Source: Microbacteriaceae bacterium (GTDB lineage Bacteria; Actinomycetota; Actinomycetes; Actinomycetales; Microbacteriaceae). From it: a DNA stretch of 57,797 nt. Under the pieces are notes generated by a model. The model was not told the DNA's origin and did not search any database. It saw only the letters and a program-made list of their open reading frames with translations. Each line of letters begins with the position of its first letter. Within the stretch, counting starts at the first letter, position 1. Shown piece after piece: positions 1 through 8,293 of the stretch. The position numbers were made by a program, and so were the translations under genes. The stretch lies in NCBI GenBank assembly GCA_947452675.1, contig CANGDL010000010.1:1-57797 (forward strand), read 5' to 3'.

Positions 1-875
1 GCCTCTCCGCGCGAAAGAAACATGCCGCTTGGGTCGCTAACCTGATTGATTCCCTCGCCGGTCATTTCGAAACATCCAACCTCATCCGTGGGGCCGAAAC
101 GGTTCTTCAAAGAACGAACAAATCGGAGAGAAGTTTGACGGTCACCTTCGAAATGGCAGACGACGTCAACCAAGTGTTCAAGGGCGCGTGGACCAGCGAT
201 TGAGCCGTCCTTGGTGACGTGACCAACTAGGATCACGGGAAGTGATCGCTCTTTGGCTACTCGAATAAGATTTGCGGCAACCTCACGAATTTGCGAGGGC
301 ATGCCTGCTGCGCCATCGATTTCACTGGCGGCAATGGTCTGAACCGAGTCGACGACCAGTAGCTCCGGGGCCACTGCGTCGATTTGCCCGAGCACGGTCG
401 AGAGATCTGTTTCAGCGGCAAGGTAGAGGTTGTCGGTCAATGCGCCGGTTCTCTCGGCACGCAGGCGCACCTGACCAACCGATTCTTCGCCGGTGACATA
501 AAGCACTTTCTTGCCTGACTTGGCGGTGTTCGCCGCAACCTCAAGAAGCAACGTTGACTTGCCCACGCCCGGCTCACCAGAGAGCAACACCACGGCGCCA
601 GGCACAAGGCCTCCACCTAGCACGCGGTCGAATTCGCCCACCTGAGTTGACCAAGCGGCAACTCGTGCCGTCGAAACGTCGGTAATCGGTTTAGCCGCCG
701 AAGATTCAACAAGCTTGAGTGCGCGAACCTGCTTGCTAACACCTAAGCCTCGGCCACCGCCCGCAGCTCCCTCCTGCATCGAATCCCACGCCTGACACTC
801 GCCACAGCGACCAACCCATTTTGGGGTCGACCAACCGCACTCGGTGCAGACAAATGTAGATTTCGGGTTAGCCAT
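1..875 (-). CDS. radA: DNA repair protein RadA (3' end outside window)
   Basis: RadA is a RecA-like ATPase that promotes branch migration during recombinational repair. Reading the minus strand from ATG 873-875 gives an N-terminal four-cysteine zinc finger (CTECGW then CGEC), a Walker A motif GEPGVGKST, a Walker B-like LLVVDSVQT segment and the RadA-specific KNRFG motif, in family order. The C-terminal Lon-like domain is cut off by the window edge. AAACTA at 882-887 (TAGTTT on the coding strand) lies exactly six bases before the ATG, which suggests a leaderless transcript. It is divergent from proC. Confidence 0.95.
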   Translation of the reverse strand, partial: MANPKSTFVCTECGWSTPKWVGRCGECQAWDSMQEGAAGGGRGLGVSKQVRALKLVESSAAKPITDVSTARVAAWSTQVGEFDRVLGGGLVPGAVVLLSGEPGVGKSTLLLEVAANTAKSGKKVLYVTGEESVGQVRLRAERTGALTDNLYLAAETDLSTVLGQIDAVAPELLVVDSVQTIAASEIDGAAGMPSQIREVAANLIRVAKERSLPVILVGHVTKDGSIAGPRALEHLVDVVCHFEGDRQTSLRFVRSLKNRFGPTDEVGCFEMTGEGINQVSDPSGMFLSRGE

Positions 876-927
876 GACTCAAAACTATCAACCACCACCG
901 ACAAAACTGCTCGCCTAAACTGAATAC

Positions 928-1758
928 GTGAATATCAATCGCATCGCAATCCTCGGCTCTGGTTCAATGGGCGGCGCTATCCTCGCCGGTCTTCTCAAAT
1001 CAGGTTTCGACCCTTCAAACATTTCGGTGAGCACAAAGTCGGCCGCCAGTGCCGAAAAGCATATCGATGAACTCGGTGTTCACGCCTTTGCGCTTGAAAA
1101 TGGCGCTGATGCAAACGCGATGGCCGTTGCCGGTGCAGACGTAGTTTTGGTTGGCGTGAAGCCTGCCTACGTGACCCAGGTCCTGGCCGAAGTCGCAGAT
1201 GCGATCAACGACAACGCGCTAGTTATCTCGGTTGCCGCGGGGGTCACAACCGCATCCATGGAAGCCGTCCTACCCGAAGATGTCGGCGTAGTTCGAGCCA
1301 TGCCAAACACTCCTGCCATCGTTGGACGCGCAGTCACCGGAATCGCGGCGGGCGAGCGGGCAACCGAGTGGGCAATTGAGACAACGGTGCAGCTTTTTGA
1401 AACCGTTGGCAAGACCATAGTTCTCGACGAATCTCGCATAGACGCTCTCAGCACAATTTCTGGCTCTGGACCGGCATACGTGTTCTATCTGATCGAGCAG
1501 CTAACCAAAGCTGCAAAGCACCACGGCTTCAATGATCAGGATGCTGCGCTTCTTGTAAACGAAACTTTCCTAGGTGCCGCAGAACTTTTGGTGGCATCGG
1601 GAAAGAGCCCAGAGGACCTTCGCAAGCAGGTCACAAGCCCTAACGGAACCACGGAGCGCGCGATTGCCCGAATGGCCGAGACTGGCCTCGAGGCGATGTT
1701 CGTTGAGGCGACCGAAGCAGCGTTGGCTCGCGCTCGTGAACTTGCTGCCGGCAAATAA
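928..1758 (+). CDS. proC: Pyrroline-5-carboxylate reductase
   Basis: ProC catalyses the last step of proline synthesis, the NAD(P)H-dependent reduction of pyrroline-5-carboxylate, in the cytoplasm. The 276-residue product has the N-terminal Rossmann motif GSGSMGGAI, the mid-protein signature VRAMPNTPA and the C-terminal P5CR dimerisation signature (SGSGPAYVFYLIE and TSPNGTTERAI). Length matches the family. The start is GTG; a TAAACT box at 916-921 ends six bases before it, so the mRNA is probably leaderless. It is convergent with the TetR gene, only three bases away. Confidence 0.96.
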   Translation: MNINRIAILGSGSMGGAILAGLLKSGFDPSNISVSTKSAASAEKHIDELGVHAFALENGADANAMAVAGADVVLVGVKPAYVTQVLAEVADAINDNALVISVAAGVTTASMEAVLPEDVGVVRAMPNTPAIVGRAVTGIAAGERATEWAIETTVQLFETVGKTIVLDESRIDALSTISGSGPAYVFYLIEQLTKAAKHHGFNDQDAALLVNETFLGAAELLVASGKSPEDLRKQVTSPNGTTERAIARMAETGLEAMFVEATEAALARARELAAGK

Positions 1759-1761
1759 TCC

Positions 1762-2415
1762 TTAGACGTTTAGCTGGTCATCGAGCACGAACAGGCCACC
1801 GAAGGCGCTCATCATCGCTTGGTTCCAATCACGCTCGCTCACCGGCGAGGTGTCAATCTCGGCAACAATACGCCCGTGCAACATTCCCAGGATCAAAACT
1901 GCGGCTGCACGCGGTGACAGGTGCGGCTTCAACATTTTGCGGTCCTGAAGCAACTGCATAACCTCAGTTAGTTGCTCGGTAAGACCGTGTTGGACCTCGG
2001 CCAGTGCCGCTCGAAGCAGCGGGCGACCGGTGGTGTTGCCGATGATGTTTGCACGCTTATCGGCCGGAACGTGCTTGAAGTGATCTACTAGGAAAGCCAA
2101 CATCTCGTCGTAGTGCTCAGCCATCTCTTGGGTGCTGTGCATCTTTGTCATGAAGCGCTTTGCTCGAGCTATATCTTCTTGGATGTTGGCTGCAAAGTTG
2201 TGAACATAGGTTGCACGAATAAGGCCGTCGCGATCACCGAAGTGGTGATAGATAGAACCGATCGAAACACCGGTCTTCGCAGAAATTTCTTGGATACGCA
2301 CGGACGATTCACCACCGGCTTCAATTGCTCGGTTAGATTCTGCGATTACCAAACTTACTGTGTCTTTAGCGCGCGCCTGTTTAGGCTGCGGAATACTCCT
2401 TGTTCTTGGCGACAA
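1762..2415 (-). CDS. TetR family transcriptional regulator
   Basis: A TetR-type repressor: the N-terminal helix-turn-helix reads ISAKTGVSIGSIYHHFGDRDG, which is the classic family recognition segment, followed by an all-helical ligand-binding region typical of the C-terminal half. An ATG reading would start at 2496 inside arsC. I prefer the TTG at 2413-2415 (protein MSPRTRS..., 217 residues) because a run of eight G on the coding strand (2421-2428) sits at ribosome-binding distance and the overlap with arsC disappears. It is the last gene of a minus-strand SOUL-aquaporin-arsC-tetR group. The ligand is unknown. Confidence 0.8.
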   Translation of the reverse strand: MSPRTRSIPQPKQARAKDTVSLVIAESNRAIEAGGESSVRIQEISAKTGVSIGSIYHHFGDRDGLIRATYVHNFAANIQEDIARAKRFMTKMHSTQEMAEHYDEMLAFLVDHFKHVPADKRANIIGNTTGRPLLRAALAEVQHGLTEQLTEVMQLLQDRKMLKPHLSPRAAAVLILGMLHGRIVAEIDTSPVSERDWNQAMMSAFGGLFVLDDQLNV

Positions 2416-2470
2416 TGTAACCCCCCCCGTTTCTAGAAAGTATGGCAGGCATGTTCCAATTTCGGAAGAA

Positions 2471-2878
2471 CTAGAACTTCGCGTCAATCTCCGCAATTAG
2501 TGATTCGATGTGATGGCGAATTTTGTCTCGAATCGGGCGCACTGCCTCGACTCCCTGTCCGGCAGGGTCATCCAAGACCCAGTCAAGATAGGTTTTGCCT
2601 GGGAAGTAAGGGCAAGTGTCGCCGCAGCCCATGGTGATTACATAGTCTGACGCCTTCACTGCCTCGTCGCTCAAGACCTTTGGCGTGTTGGAACCGATGT
2701 CAATGCCTTCTTCTAGCATTGCCGCAACTGCAGAAGGGTTTACCTCATTCTTCGGCGCGGTGCCGGCCGAACGCACCTCAACGCGGTCGCCAGCGAGGGC
2801 CTGCATATAGCCAGCGGCCATCTGAGAACGCCCGGCATTGTGAACACAAACAAATAAGACTGAAGCTTTTTTAGACAT
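2471..2878 (-). CDS. arsC: Arsenate reductase, low-molecular-weight phosphatase type
   Basis: The 135-residue protein begins FVCVHNAGRS, the CX5R phosphatase-type loop of thiol-dependent arsenate reductases, and has the later MGCGDTCPYFPGK and LDDPAGQ segments of the ArsC (not the glutaredoxin-type) family. It would reduce arsenate to arsenite in the cytoplasm, in actinobacteria usually with mycothiol or thioredoxin as reductant (family knowledge). The aquaporin gene lies just upstream on the same strand, an arrangement known from arsenic loci in which the channel lets arsenite leave. The preceding intergenic gap is 63 bases. Confidence 0.88.
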   Translation of the reverse strand: MSKKASVLFVCVHNAGRSQMAAGYMQALAGDRVEVRSAGTAPKNEVNPSAVAAMLEEGIDIGSNTPKVLSDEAVKASDYVITMGCGDTCPYFPGKTYLDWVLDDPAGQGVEAVRPIRDKIRHHIESLIAEIDAKF

Positions 2879-2941
2879 GCGCCAATTAAACCAGAGGACC
2901 CCGGCGGCAACCGAGGTTCTCTGATTTGTTTGCTTGTTGTT

Positions 2942-3601
2942 CTACTTCTTGGCAACCTTCTTAACGACCTTTGCCTTGATGGGCTTGGCGGTGAAAATCA
3001 TGATTCCAATGATGCCGGTGACCAGACCTACGAGTTCAGCGATGACAATCCAGCCCGTTGCTGCCACGCTCTGGCCGGTGATTAGCAACGCGATGGTCAC
3101 TGCCGGGTTGGCTTGAGCACCACTCTGAGTGAAGCTTGCTGCTGAGAAAACCCACAGGCCAACTGCCACAGGGATGAGGTTCGCGCGCTTGGTTGAGGCG
3201 AGGAAGCCGACTAGGAACACTAGGCCGCCGGTGGCAACCCATTCGCCCAGCAGGACGGCGATGCTTGGCGCGCTTCCGGTTGCGATTGGCGAAATGCCCT
3301 TGCCCCAAAGCTGCAAGCCGATGAATGCACCAAGGAAGCCACCGGCGATCTGAGCCAAGACATAAAGAACAAAGTGGTTTAGCGAGATCTCTTTGCGAGA
3401 GAAGAAAAACAGCGAAACAGCAGGGTTCAGGTGGCCGCCGCTAATGCCGCCGGTGATGAGGATAGCTAGACCCAGCGTGACCGCGAGTGAAAGCTGAGGC
3501 ATCGCAAGCGAGTGTGAAACGCTTCCGACTATTGCGATTAGGAACAGGGTTACGCCAAGAAACTCGGCGATGAGCTTCTGAAGGGTTGCGTTGATTTTCA
3601 T
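2942..3601 (-). CDS. MIP/aquaporin family channel
   Basis: The 219-residue membrane protein has about six hydrophobic segments and the two half-helix NPA signatures of the major intrinsic protein family, GGHLNPAVS and GAQANPAVT. This supports a water, glycerol or small neutral solute channel. The C-terminus is lysine-rich (KAKVVKKVAKK). It starts one base after the SOUL-domain stop codon, so the two are translationally linked, and arsC follows. An arsenite-permeable AqpS-like role is an inference from that neighbour; selectivity residues were not analysed. Confidence 0.88.
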   Translation of the reverse strand: MKINATLQKLIAEFLGVTLFLIAIVGSVSHSLAMPQLSLAVTLGLAILITGGISGGHLNPAVSLFFFSRKEISLNHFVLYVLAQIAGGFLGAFIGLQLWGKGISPIATGSAPSIAVLLGEWVATGGLVFLVGFLASTKRANLIPVAVGLWVFSAASFTQSGAQANPAVTIALLITGQSVAATGWIVIAELVGLVTGIIGIMIFTAKPIKAKVVKKVAKK

Positions 3602-4120
3602 CTACTTAACTTTCTTTAGGTTGATTAGTGCTTCGTTGCGCTTTAGGAAGCCGGGCTTCCACGGTGGATCAAATCTTGCCCAGTATAGATTTCCAACCGG
3701 TTCAAACCCCGCTTGAACCACCGCATTGCGCAAAAGTTCACCCTCCGACATAAATCTGTCTTCATTCCATCCGCCGCCAAATTTGCGCACACCAGTTAGA
3801 TGCTCGGGCATTGCCTTCATGGTCACTCTGGCGTTGGCTGGCACTGGAACATCCTTGGGGTCTGTGCCGTTTGGCAGCACAAAACTAACCAGGTGCGTGT
3901 CTGAGCTGGTGGGTTCCTGGATTACCGGGGCAGTCATGGCGATTTTCTGTCGCGACAAATTATTACCGCTGATGTAGCTGATGAGCGGGCTGAAGGCAAC
4001 GTTGCCGGCCCTCATGAAATCACCCTCGACCTCAACCTGCATCAGTACGTGCGCTGGATAGTTGCGAAGCTCGAAGTCGCCATAGTCACGAACGAGCGTA
4101 AACTGCTGTTTTTCGGCCAT
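3602..4120 (-). CDS. SOUL family heme-binding protein
   Basis: The 172-residue protein begins with the SOUL/HEBP pattern (FTLVRDYGDFELRNYP) and has the conserved KIAMTAPVIQ segment and the C-terminal YWARFDPPWKPGFLKRNE, typical of bacterial SOUL proteins, which bind tetrapyrroles. No signal peptide is visible, so a cytoplasmic place is likely. A TACACT box (complement of 4127-4132) stands six bases upstream of the ATG, which suggests leaderless transcription. It heads the minus-strand group that continues into aquaporin, arsC and tetR. Physiological ligand and role are unknown. Confidence 0.88.
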   Translation of the reverse strand: MAEKQQFTLVRDYGDFELRNYPAHVLMQVEVEGDFMRAGNVAFSPLISYISGNNLSRQKIAMTAPVIQEPTSSDTHLVSFVLPNGTDPKDVPVPANARVTMKAMPEHLTGVRKFGGGWNEDRFMSEGELLRNAVVQAGFEPVGNLYWARFDPPWKPGFLKRNEALINLKKVK

Positions 4121-4198
4121 GGTCTGAGTGTAGACTGGAGTAATCGTTTTGCCTCTGGCCCTTCTGGTCGGATGGCATCCAAAATCTGTGAGGTCCCT

Positions 4199-4297
4199 AT
4201 GGGTTCAGTAATTAAGAAGCGCCGCAAGCGTATGTCGAAGAAGAAGCACCGCAAGCTGCTTCGCAAGACTCGTCACCAGCGTCGCAATAAGAAGTAA
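4199..4297 (+). CDS. Small ribosomal subunit protein bS22
   Basis: A 32-residue, strongly basic protein (MGSVIKKRRKRMSKKKHRK...) that matches the actinobacterial 30S protein bS22, also annotated as the AURKAIP1/COX24-domain protein. It binds rRNA in the small subunit. ATG at 4199-4201 follows an AGG ribosome-binding segment, and a rho-independent terminator follows directly. A longer in-frame reading upstream has no family support. It stands alone between divergent SOUL and convergent LysE genes. Confidence 0.93.
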   Translation: MGSVIKKRRKRMSKKKHRKLLRKTRHQRRNKK

Positions 4298-4324
4298 GTC
4301 GACTTCGGCTTACTCAACAAAAAT

Positions 4325-4355
4325 CCCGCCAAGCTCTTGCTTCGGCGGGTTTCTT
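4325..4355 (+). terminator. Rho-independent terminator after bS22
   Basis: CCCGCC(AAG) pairs with (CTT)CGGCGGG around a short loop and is followed by a T-rich run (TTTCTTGTTT). It lies between bS22 and the convergent exporter gene and can serve bS22. Confidence 0.8.
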
Positions 4356-4378
4356 GTTTAACTGAGTCTTGCAGGTGG

Positions 4379-5014
4379 CTATTTGGTCGGTGCGATTACC
4401 AGGCCTACTGCCAGGATAAGGATGCCGACTCCAGAAATTGCTGTCAGCCCTCGCCGAATGCGAGGTGTTTGGAGCCAGGCCTTCGCCTTATTTACCCCGG
4501 CGACAATGGTCATGTACCAGCTCATAGAAATCGCTGTCCAAATTGCGCCGAAGATCATCACGCCCAAGGTCAGATTGAAATCCGCAGGCACATACTGGGG
4601 GAGGAAGGCAAGGGCAAAAACCATGGCCTTCGCGTTTGTTATGTTCGTTAGAAAGCCAACCCGAAATGCCTGGCTCGAGGTTTGAATTTCGCCCGTTTCG
4701 AAGTCAAATCGGTGACTGCTTGAGCGCAGACTCCACAACGTTTGGATTGCAATAAAGACTAGATAGGCAACGCCTGCCCACTTGAGTATTTCGAAGGCAA
4801 TGGGCGATGCCTGAAAGATTGCCGATAAACCGACCGCACTGGCGATCGTCCAAATAACCAGACCGGTGCTGTTACCAAGAACCGAGAGTCGCGCAGCACG
4901 AGGGCCAGAAATCAGGGCCTGGCGCAAGACCATTGCCATCCCTTGACCCGGAACCATTGAAATGAAAATTGCGGTTAGAACAAACGTTCCGATGTTTTGC
5001 AACAAGGCATGCAC
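4379..5014 (-). CDS. LysE/RhtB family amino-acid exporter
   Basis: The 211-residue membrane protein has about six hydrophobic segments and the LysE/RhtB N-terminal pattern (SMVPGQGMAMVLRQAL, followed by a G-rich GNSTGLVIW helix). Members export amino acids or related metabolites across the cytoplasmic membrane. It starts eight bases after the stop of the HAD hydrolase gene on the same strand, so the two are probably co-transcribed. The substrate cannot be told from sequence. Confidence 0.87.
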   Translation of the reverse strand: MHALLQNIGTFVLTAIFISMVPGQGMAMVLRQALISGPRAARLSVLGNSTGLVIWTIASAVGLSAIFQASPIAFEILKWAGVAYLVFIAIQTLWSLRSSSHRFDFETGEIQTSSQAFRVGFLTNITNAKAMVFALAFLPQYVPADFNLTLGVMIFGAIWTAISMSWYMTIVAGVNKAKAWLQTPRIRRGLTAISGVGILILAVGLVIAPTK

Positions 5015-5022
5015 TTGCTTGC

Positions 5023-5757
5023 CTATTTATTTGCGCGAAGTTCGCGCTTCTTGAAATCCAAAATCTTCCAACCAGCAGCCTTGGCATATTTGGTCAGCTC
5101 TTGGTCAGGGTTTACCGCGATCGCATTTCCAACGGCGGTCAGCATCGGGAGGTCATTTACGCTGTCGCTATAGGCATAGCTGCGACGAAGGCTGATATTG
5201 CGCTCCTTGGCAAGAACTTTGATTGCCTTGCGCTTGGCCTTGCCGTGAAGTGGCTTGCCAACCAATTTGCCGGTCAGAATTCCATCTTTGCGCTCGATGA
5301 TCGTGCCAAGGCCGCCGGTTAGACCAAGTCGCTCGGCAATTACCTCGGCAATCTCTTGCGGGGTAGCTGTGACCAACCAAACTTCGCGACCTTCTGCCAT
5401 GTGCTGCCTGGCTAGGCGAACAGTTTCAGGCCAAAGTTTTGGGCTGATGAATTTGTCATAGACCTCGGTGGTGAGGGCAGCCAGCTCGTCAGCCTTGTGC
5501 CCCTCGATTAGACCTAGAGCGCGATCTTTGATCTGGTTTACAGTTGTCGCTGATTCTCCCCGAGCAATGAATCTTGCTTGTTGCCAGGCGAATCGCCAGA
5601 AATCCTGGCGGCTAAAGAAGCCACGTTTGAATGCGGCCTTGCCGAATAGGAAGCTGCTCGACCCACGCAAAATGGTGTTGTCAACGTCAAAGAAAGCTGC
5701 CTCGATTTTCGTCGAGGGCTCCTTTGCGGCTGGCTTCTTAGGGGATGTCGGCACCAT
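5023..5757 (-). CDS. HAD-IB family hydrolase (SerB-like phosphatase)
   Basis: The 244-residue protein carries HAD motif I (FFDVDNTILRG), motif II (WLVTATPQE), a conserved lysine region (GKPLHGKAK) and motif III/IV (YAYSDSVNDLPML), the layout of HAD subfamily IB phosphatases such as SerB-like enzymes. The substrate is not identifiable. The ATG can be used, but the next codon is GTG, and a TAAACT box is exactly six bases upstream of that GTG, so a leaderless start at 5754 is equally likely. Divergent from the glutaredoxin-like gene; the exporter follows. Confidence 0.88.
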   Translation of the reverse strand: MVPTSPKKPAAKEPSTKIEAAFFDVDNTILRGSSSFLFGKAAFKRGFFSRQDFWRFAWQQARFIARGESATTVNQIKDRALGLIEGHKADELAALTTEVYDKFISPKLWPETVRLARQHMAEGREVWLVTATPQEIAEVIAERLGLTGGLGTIIERKDGILTGKLVGKPLHGKAKRKAIKVLAKERNISLRRSYAYSDSVNDLPMLTAVGNAIAVNPDQELTKYAKAAGWKILDFKKRELRANK

Positions 5758-5776
5758 GTCAGTTTAGTCTTGACTC

Positions 5777-6061
5777 GTGAACATCGAACTGACCCTCATC
5801 GGCAAGCCCGGCTGTCACCTCTGCGAAGATGCCGAATTGGCGGTTGATCGCGTGCTGGCCTCTTTCTTGGCGGCCAACCCAGCGGTGGCTGTGTCAATGA
5901 CCCAGCAAAACATCTTGGATGATGTTGAGCTGGCCGCTAGATACGCAGAACAAATTCCGGTCTTGCTAATCAATGGCAAAGTGCATAACTATTGGCGTAT
6001 CGACGAAGAGCGATTTGCTCGAGCGTTGACAGAAATCGCAGCCGAAGTTCCGAACGAATAG
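5777..6061 (+). CDS. Glutaredoxin-like (DUF836) thiol protein
   Basis: A 94-residue thioredoxin-fold protein with the CxxC site in GKPGCHLCEDA near the N-terminus and a cis-proline-like segment EQIPVLLING. This is the architecture of the DUF836/glutaredoxin-2-like family, small cytoplasmic thiol proteins of unclear partner. The start is GTG, with TAGTCT at 5765-5770 placed six bases upstream (leaderless pattern). A small membrane-protein gene follows after nine bases. Confidence 0.88.
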   Translation: MNIELTLIGKPGCHLCEDAELAVDRVLASFLAANPAVAVSMTQQNILDDVELAARYAEQIPVLLINGKVHNYWRIDEERFARALTEIAAEVPNE

Positions 6062-6070
6062 GAGCCCAAA

Positions 6071-6223
6071 GTGAAGTGGATTCTCAAGAGATTCTGGTTT
6101 CCAATTTTGATGATTGTCCTCGGTTTGCTCGGTCGCAAGTATCCTTGGGCTGCCAAGACCCACACCGTAATATCAAAGGTTGCCGACCCGGTGATCAAGG
6201 TGCGCGGCGCAACCAAAAAATAG
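6071..6223 (+). CDS. Small single-pass membrane protein (50 aa)
   Basis: GTG at 6071 after a GGAG ribosome-binding site (6061-6064) opens a 50-codon frame: a basic N-terminus (KWILKRFW), one hydrophobic segment (FPILMIVLGLLG) and a basic tail ending GATKK. No known function. It lies nine bases behind the glutaredoxin-like gene and directly ahead of a strong terminator, so it is probably the second gene of that unit. The good RBS and placement support it. Confidence 0.6.
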   Translation: MKWILKRFWFPILMIVLGLLGRKYPWAAKTHTVISKVADPVIKVRGATKK

Positions 6224-6232
6224 TCGAATTGA

Positions 6233-6269
6233 GAAACCCCTCCATCCCAGTTTGGGTGGAGGGGTTTCT
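6233..6269. terminator. Bidirectional rho-independent terminator
   Basis: A 16-base stem, GAAACCCCTCCATCCC against GGGTGGAGGGGTTTC with one mismatch, lies between the convergent small membrane-protein gene and aspS. T-rich sequence on the plus side and A-rich sequence on the other allow use in both directions. Confidence 0.85.
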
Positions 6270-6285
6270 ACATGAAGCAGTGAGC

Positions 6286-7611
6286 TTATGGCTCCAGGCG
6301 GTTTGGTCCGCGGAATAAGAAGCCAACTTCACGGATGTTTGGCTGGTGCAAGAGCAGCATCAAAACGCGAAGCAAGCCCATGCCGAAACCGCCGTGAGTC
6401 GGCGCTCCATACTTGAAGAAGTCGAGGTAGGTCTGCAGACCTTCAGGCTCAAGACCCTTTTGCCTAACCTGTTCGATTAGAACATCGAGACGGTGCTCGC
6501 GCTGCGCGCCAGTGGTGATCTCGGTGCCGCGCCAGATTAGGTCATAGCTGTTGGTTAGCGCTGGGTTGTCAGCGTGACGCATGTGATAGAACGGGCGAAC
6601 AGTCGCCGGATAGTCGGTTACGAAAATGAACTCGTGACCGTGGGTCTCTTCGGCCCAAGCAGCAATCTGTCGCTCGCCCTCTGGGTCGAGGTCGCCACCG
6701 CGCTCAACGACGTGGCCGCGCTCCTTGATGATCTCGATTGCATCGTGAAGGGTGACTCGTGGGAAAGGAATCGATGGAACCTTTACCTCGATGCCGAAGT
6801 GCTTCAAAATCTCTTCGCCGTGCTGCTCTTTGACCGCCGAGATCGCAGCGTGCATTAGCTGCTCCTGGATGGCCATGATGTCTTCATGCGATTCGATCCA
6901 GGAAACTTCGATGTCGACTGAGACGAACTCGGTTGCGTGACGCGAGGTGAATGAAGGATCGGCACGGAATACCGGGCCGATTTCGAAGATGCGGCCAAGG
7001 CCAGACATCATTGCCATCTGCTTGTAGAACTGTGGCGACTGAGCCAAGTATGCGTTGCCCTCGAAGTATTCGAGCTTGAACAACTCAGCGTTTGACTCAG
7101 AAGCTGACGCCATCAACTTAGGTGTGTGTAGTTCAACGAAACCGTTTTCGACCCAATATTTGCGCCAGGTTGCCTCGATTGTGGTCTGAATTCGGAAAAC
7201 CAGGTTCATCTCAGGGCGGCGAAGGTCTAGGAAGCGCCAGTCCATGCGCTTGTCGATTGAGGTGTCGTCGGCAATCGGAGTTTCTGGGTCCGCAAGGGTG
7301 ACGATCTCGACGTCATCGAGTTGAATCTCAAGACCGCCAAGCTTTACTCGCTCGTCGTGAACCAAGCGACCGGTGATCCAAACGAATGAACCATTGGTCA
7401 GAGTCGAAACTTTGGCTGCCAAGGCATCGTTCTCATCAGGCGCGTCATCGATGGTTGGGCGCGGGTAGGTTACCTGCGCTGAGCCCGACTCATCACGCAA
7501 AATGATGAACTGGATGCGCTTCTGGTCACGAAGCTTCTCGACCCAACCGCCTAGGGTGACTGGGCCGTCTTCGCGCGCTGCAAGGTCTTTGATAAGGGTG
7601 CGGGTTCTCAT
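6286..7611 (-). CDS. aspS: Aspartyl-tRNA synthetase, archaeal/non-discriminating type
   Basis: A class IIb aminoacyl-tRNA synthetase: N-terminal OB-fold anticodon domain, then class II motif 2 (FRADPSFTSRHATEF) and motif 3 (HGGFGMGLLRVL). At 441 residues (from MRTRTLIKDL) it is much shorter than the roughly 590-residue bacterial AspS and lacks the GAD insertion, so it belongs to the archaeal/eukaryotic AspRS branch. I chose the ATG at 7609-7611 because the OB-fold starts there; an upstream ATG at 7662 would add 17 unrelated residues. A TAAACT box precedes it by eight bases. Confidence 0.92.
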   Translation of the reverse strand: MRTRTLIKDLAAREDGPVTLGGWVEKLRDQKRIQFIILRDESGSAQVTYPRPTIDDAPDENDALAAKVSTLTNGSFVWITGRLVHDERVKLGGLEIQLDDVEIVTLADPETPIADDTSIDKRMDWRFLDLRRPEMNLVFRIQTTIEATWRKYWVENGFVELHTPKLMASASESNAELFKLEYFEGNAYLAQSPQFYKQMAMMSGLGRIFEIGPVFRADPSFTSRHATEFVSVDIEVSWIESHEDIMAIQEQLMHAAISAVKEQHGEEILKHFGIEVKVPSIPFPRVTLHDAIEIIKERGHVVERGGDLDPEGERQIAAWAEETHGHEFIFVTDYPATVRPFYHMRHADNPALTNSYDLIWRGTEITTGAQREHRLDVLIEQVRQKGLEPEGLQTYLDFFKYGAPTHGGFGMGLLRVLMLLLHQPNIREVGFLFRGPNRLEP

Positions 7612-7645
7612 AAATCCCAAGTTTAGCCGAGGGTAGACTTGAGGT

Positions 7646-8293
7646 ATGCCCGCCGACCGCATCCATCTGATTCGTCATGGCGAGGTGCACAACCCCGGGG
7701 GCGTTCTTTATGGGCGTTTGCCGCACTTCCGTCTGAGCGATCTTGGCCATGAAATGGCTCAATCTGCCGCAACTACGGTGGCATCTAAGGTTGCCGCCGA
7801 AGGCCGCAGAGTTGTCAAGTTGTTAGCCTCACCGCTACTTCGAACCCAGGAATCTGCCGCTCCGGTGGCAAGCGCCTTTGGCTTGGATGTGCACACGGAT
7901 GAACGCCTCATTGAACCCTTCAACATCTTTGAAGGTCGCAAACTCAGCGCCTCGCACATTTTGATTCGACCGCACCTTTATTACCACTTGCGCAACCCGC
8001 AGAAGCCGAGTTGGGGCGAGCCCTACGAGGCAATCGCGGCCCGGATGATGTCTGCCATCGAAGATGCTTGGAACAGTGTGGACTTTGGCGATGTTGTACT
8101 GGTTAGTCACCAGTTGCCAATCGTGATGGTTCAACTAACCGTCGCGGGTAAGCCGCTGGCTCACAACCCGAAGCAACGTCGCTGTTCGCTTTCGAGCATC
8201 ACCACTCTTGAGCGTCGGGATAATAAGTTCGTCGAGGTCGGTTATGTCGACACCGCCGCAAACCATACAGTCATCGATAGGGGTGCCGTCTAA
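7646..8293 (+). CDS. Histidine phosphatase family protein
   Basis: The 215-residue protein opens with the RHG catalytic motif (IHLIRHGEVHNPG) of phosphoglycerate-mutase-like phosphatases; the second histidine appears in VVLVSHQLPI. The substrate is unknown. In actinobacteria a phosphatase of this type often stands directly before cytochrome c biogenesis genes, as here. TAGACT at 7634-7639 ends six bases before the ATG. The stop overlaps the next ATG by one base, so it heads the five-gene cytochrome unit. Confidence 0.88.
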   Translation: MPADRIHLIRHGEVHNPGGVLYGRLPHFRLSDLGHEMAQSAATTVASKVAAEGRRVVKLLASPLLRTQESAAPVASAFGLDVHTDERLIEPFNIFEGRKLSASHILIRPHLYYHLRNPQKPSWGEPYEAIAARMMSAIEDAWNSVDFGDVVLVSHQLPIVMVQLTVAGKPLAHNPKQRRCSLSSITTLERRDNKFVEVGYVDTAANHTVIDRGAV

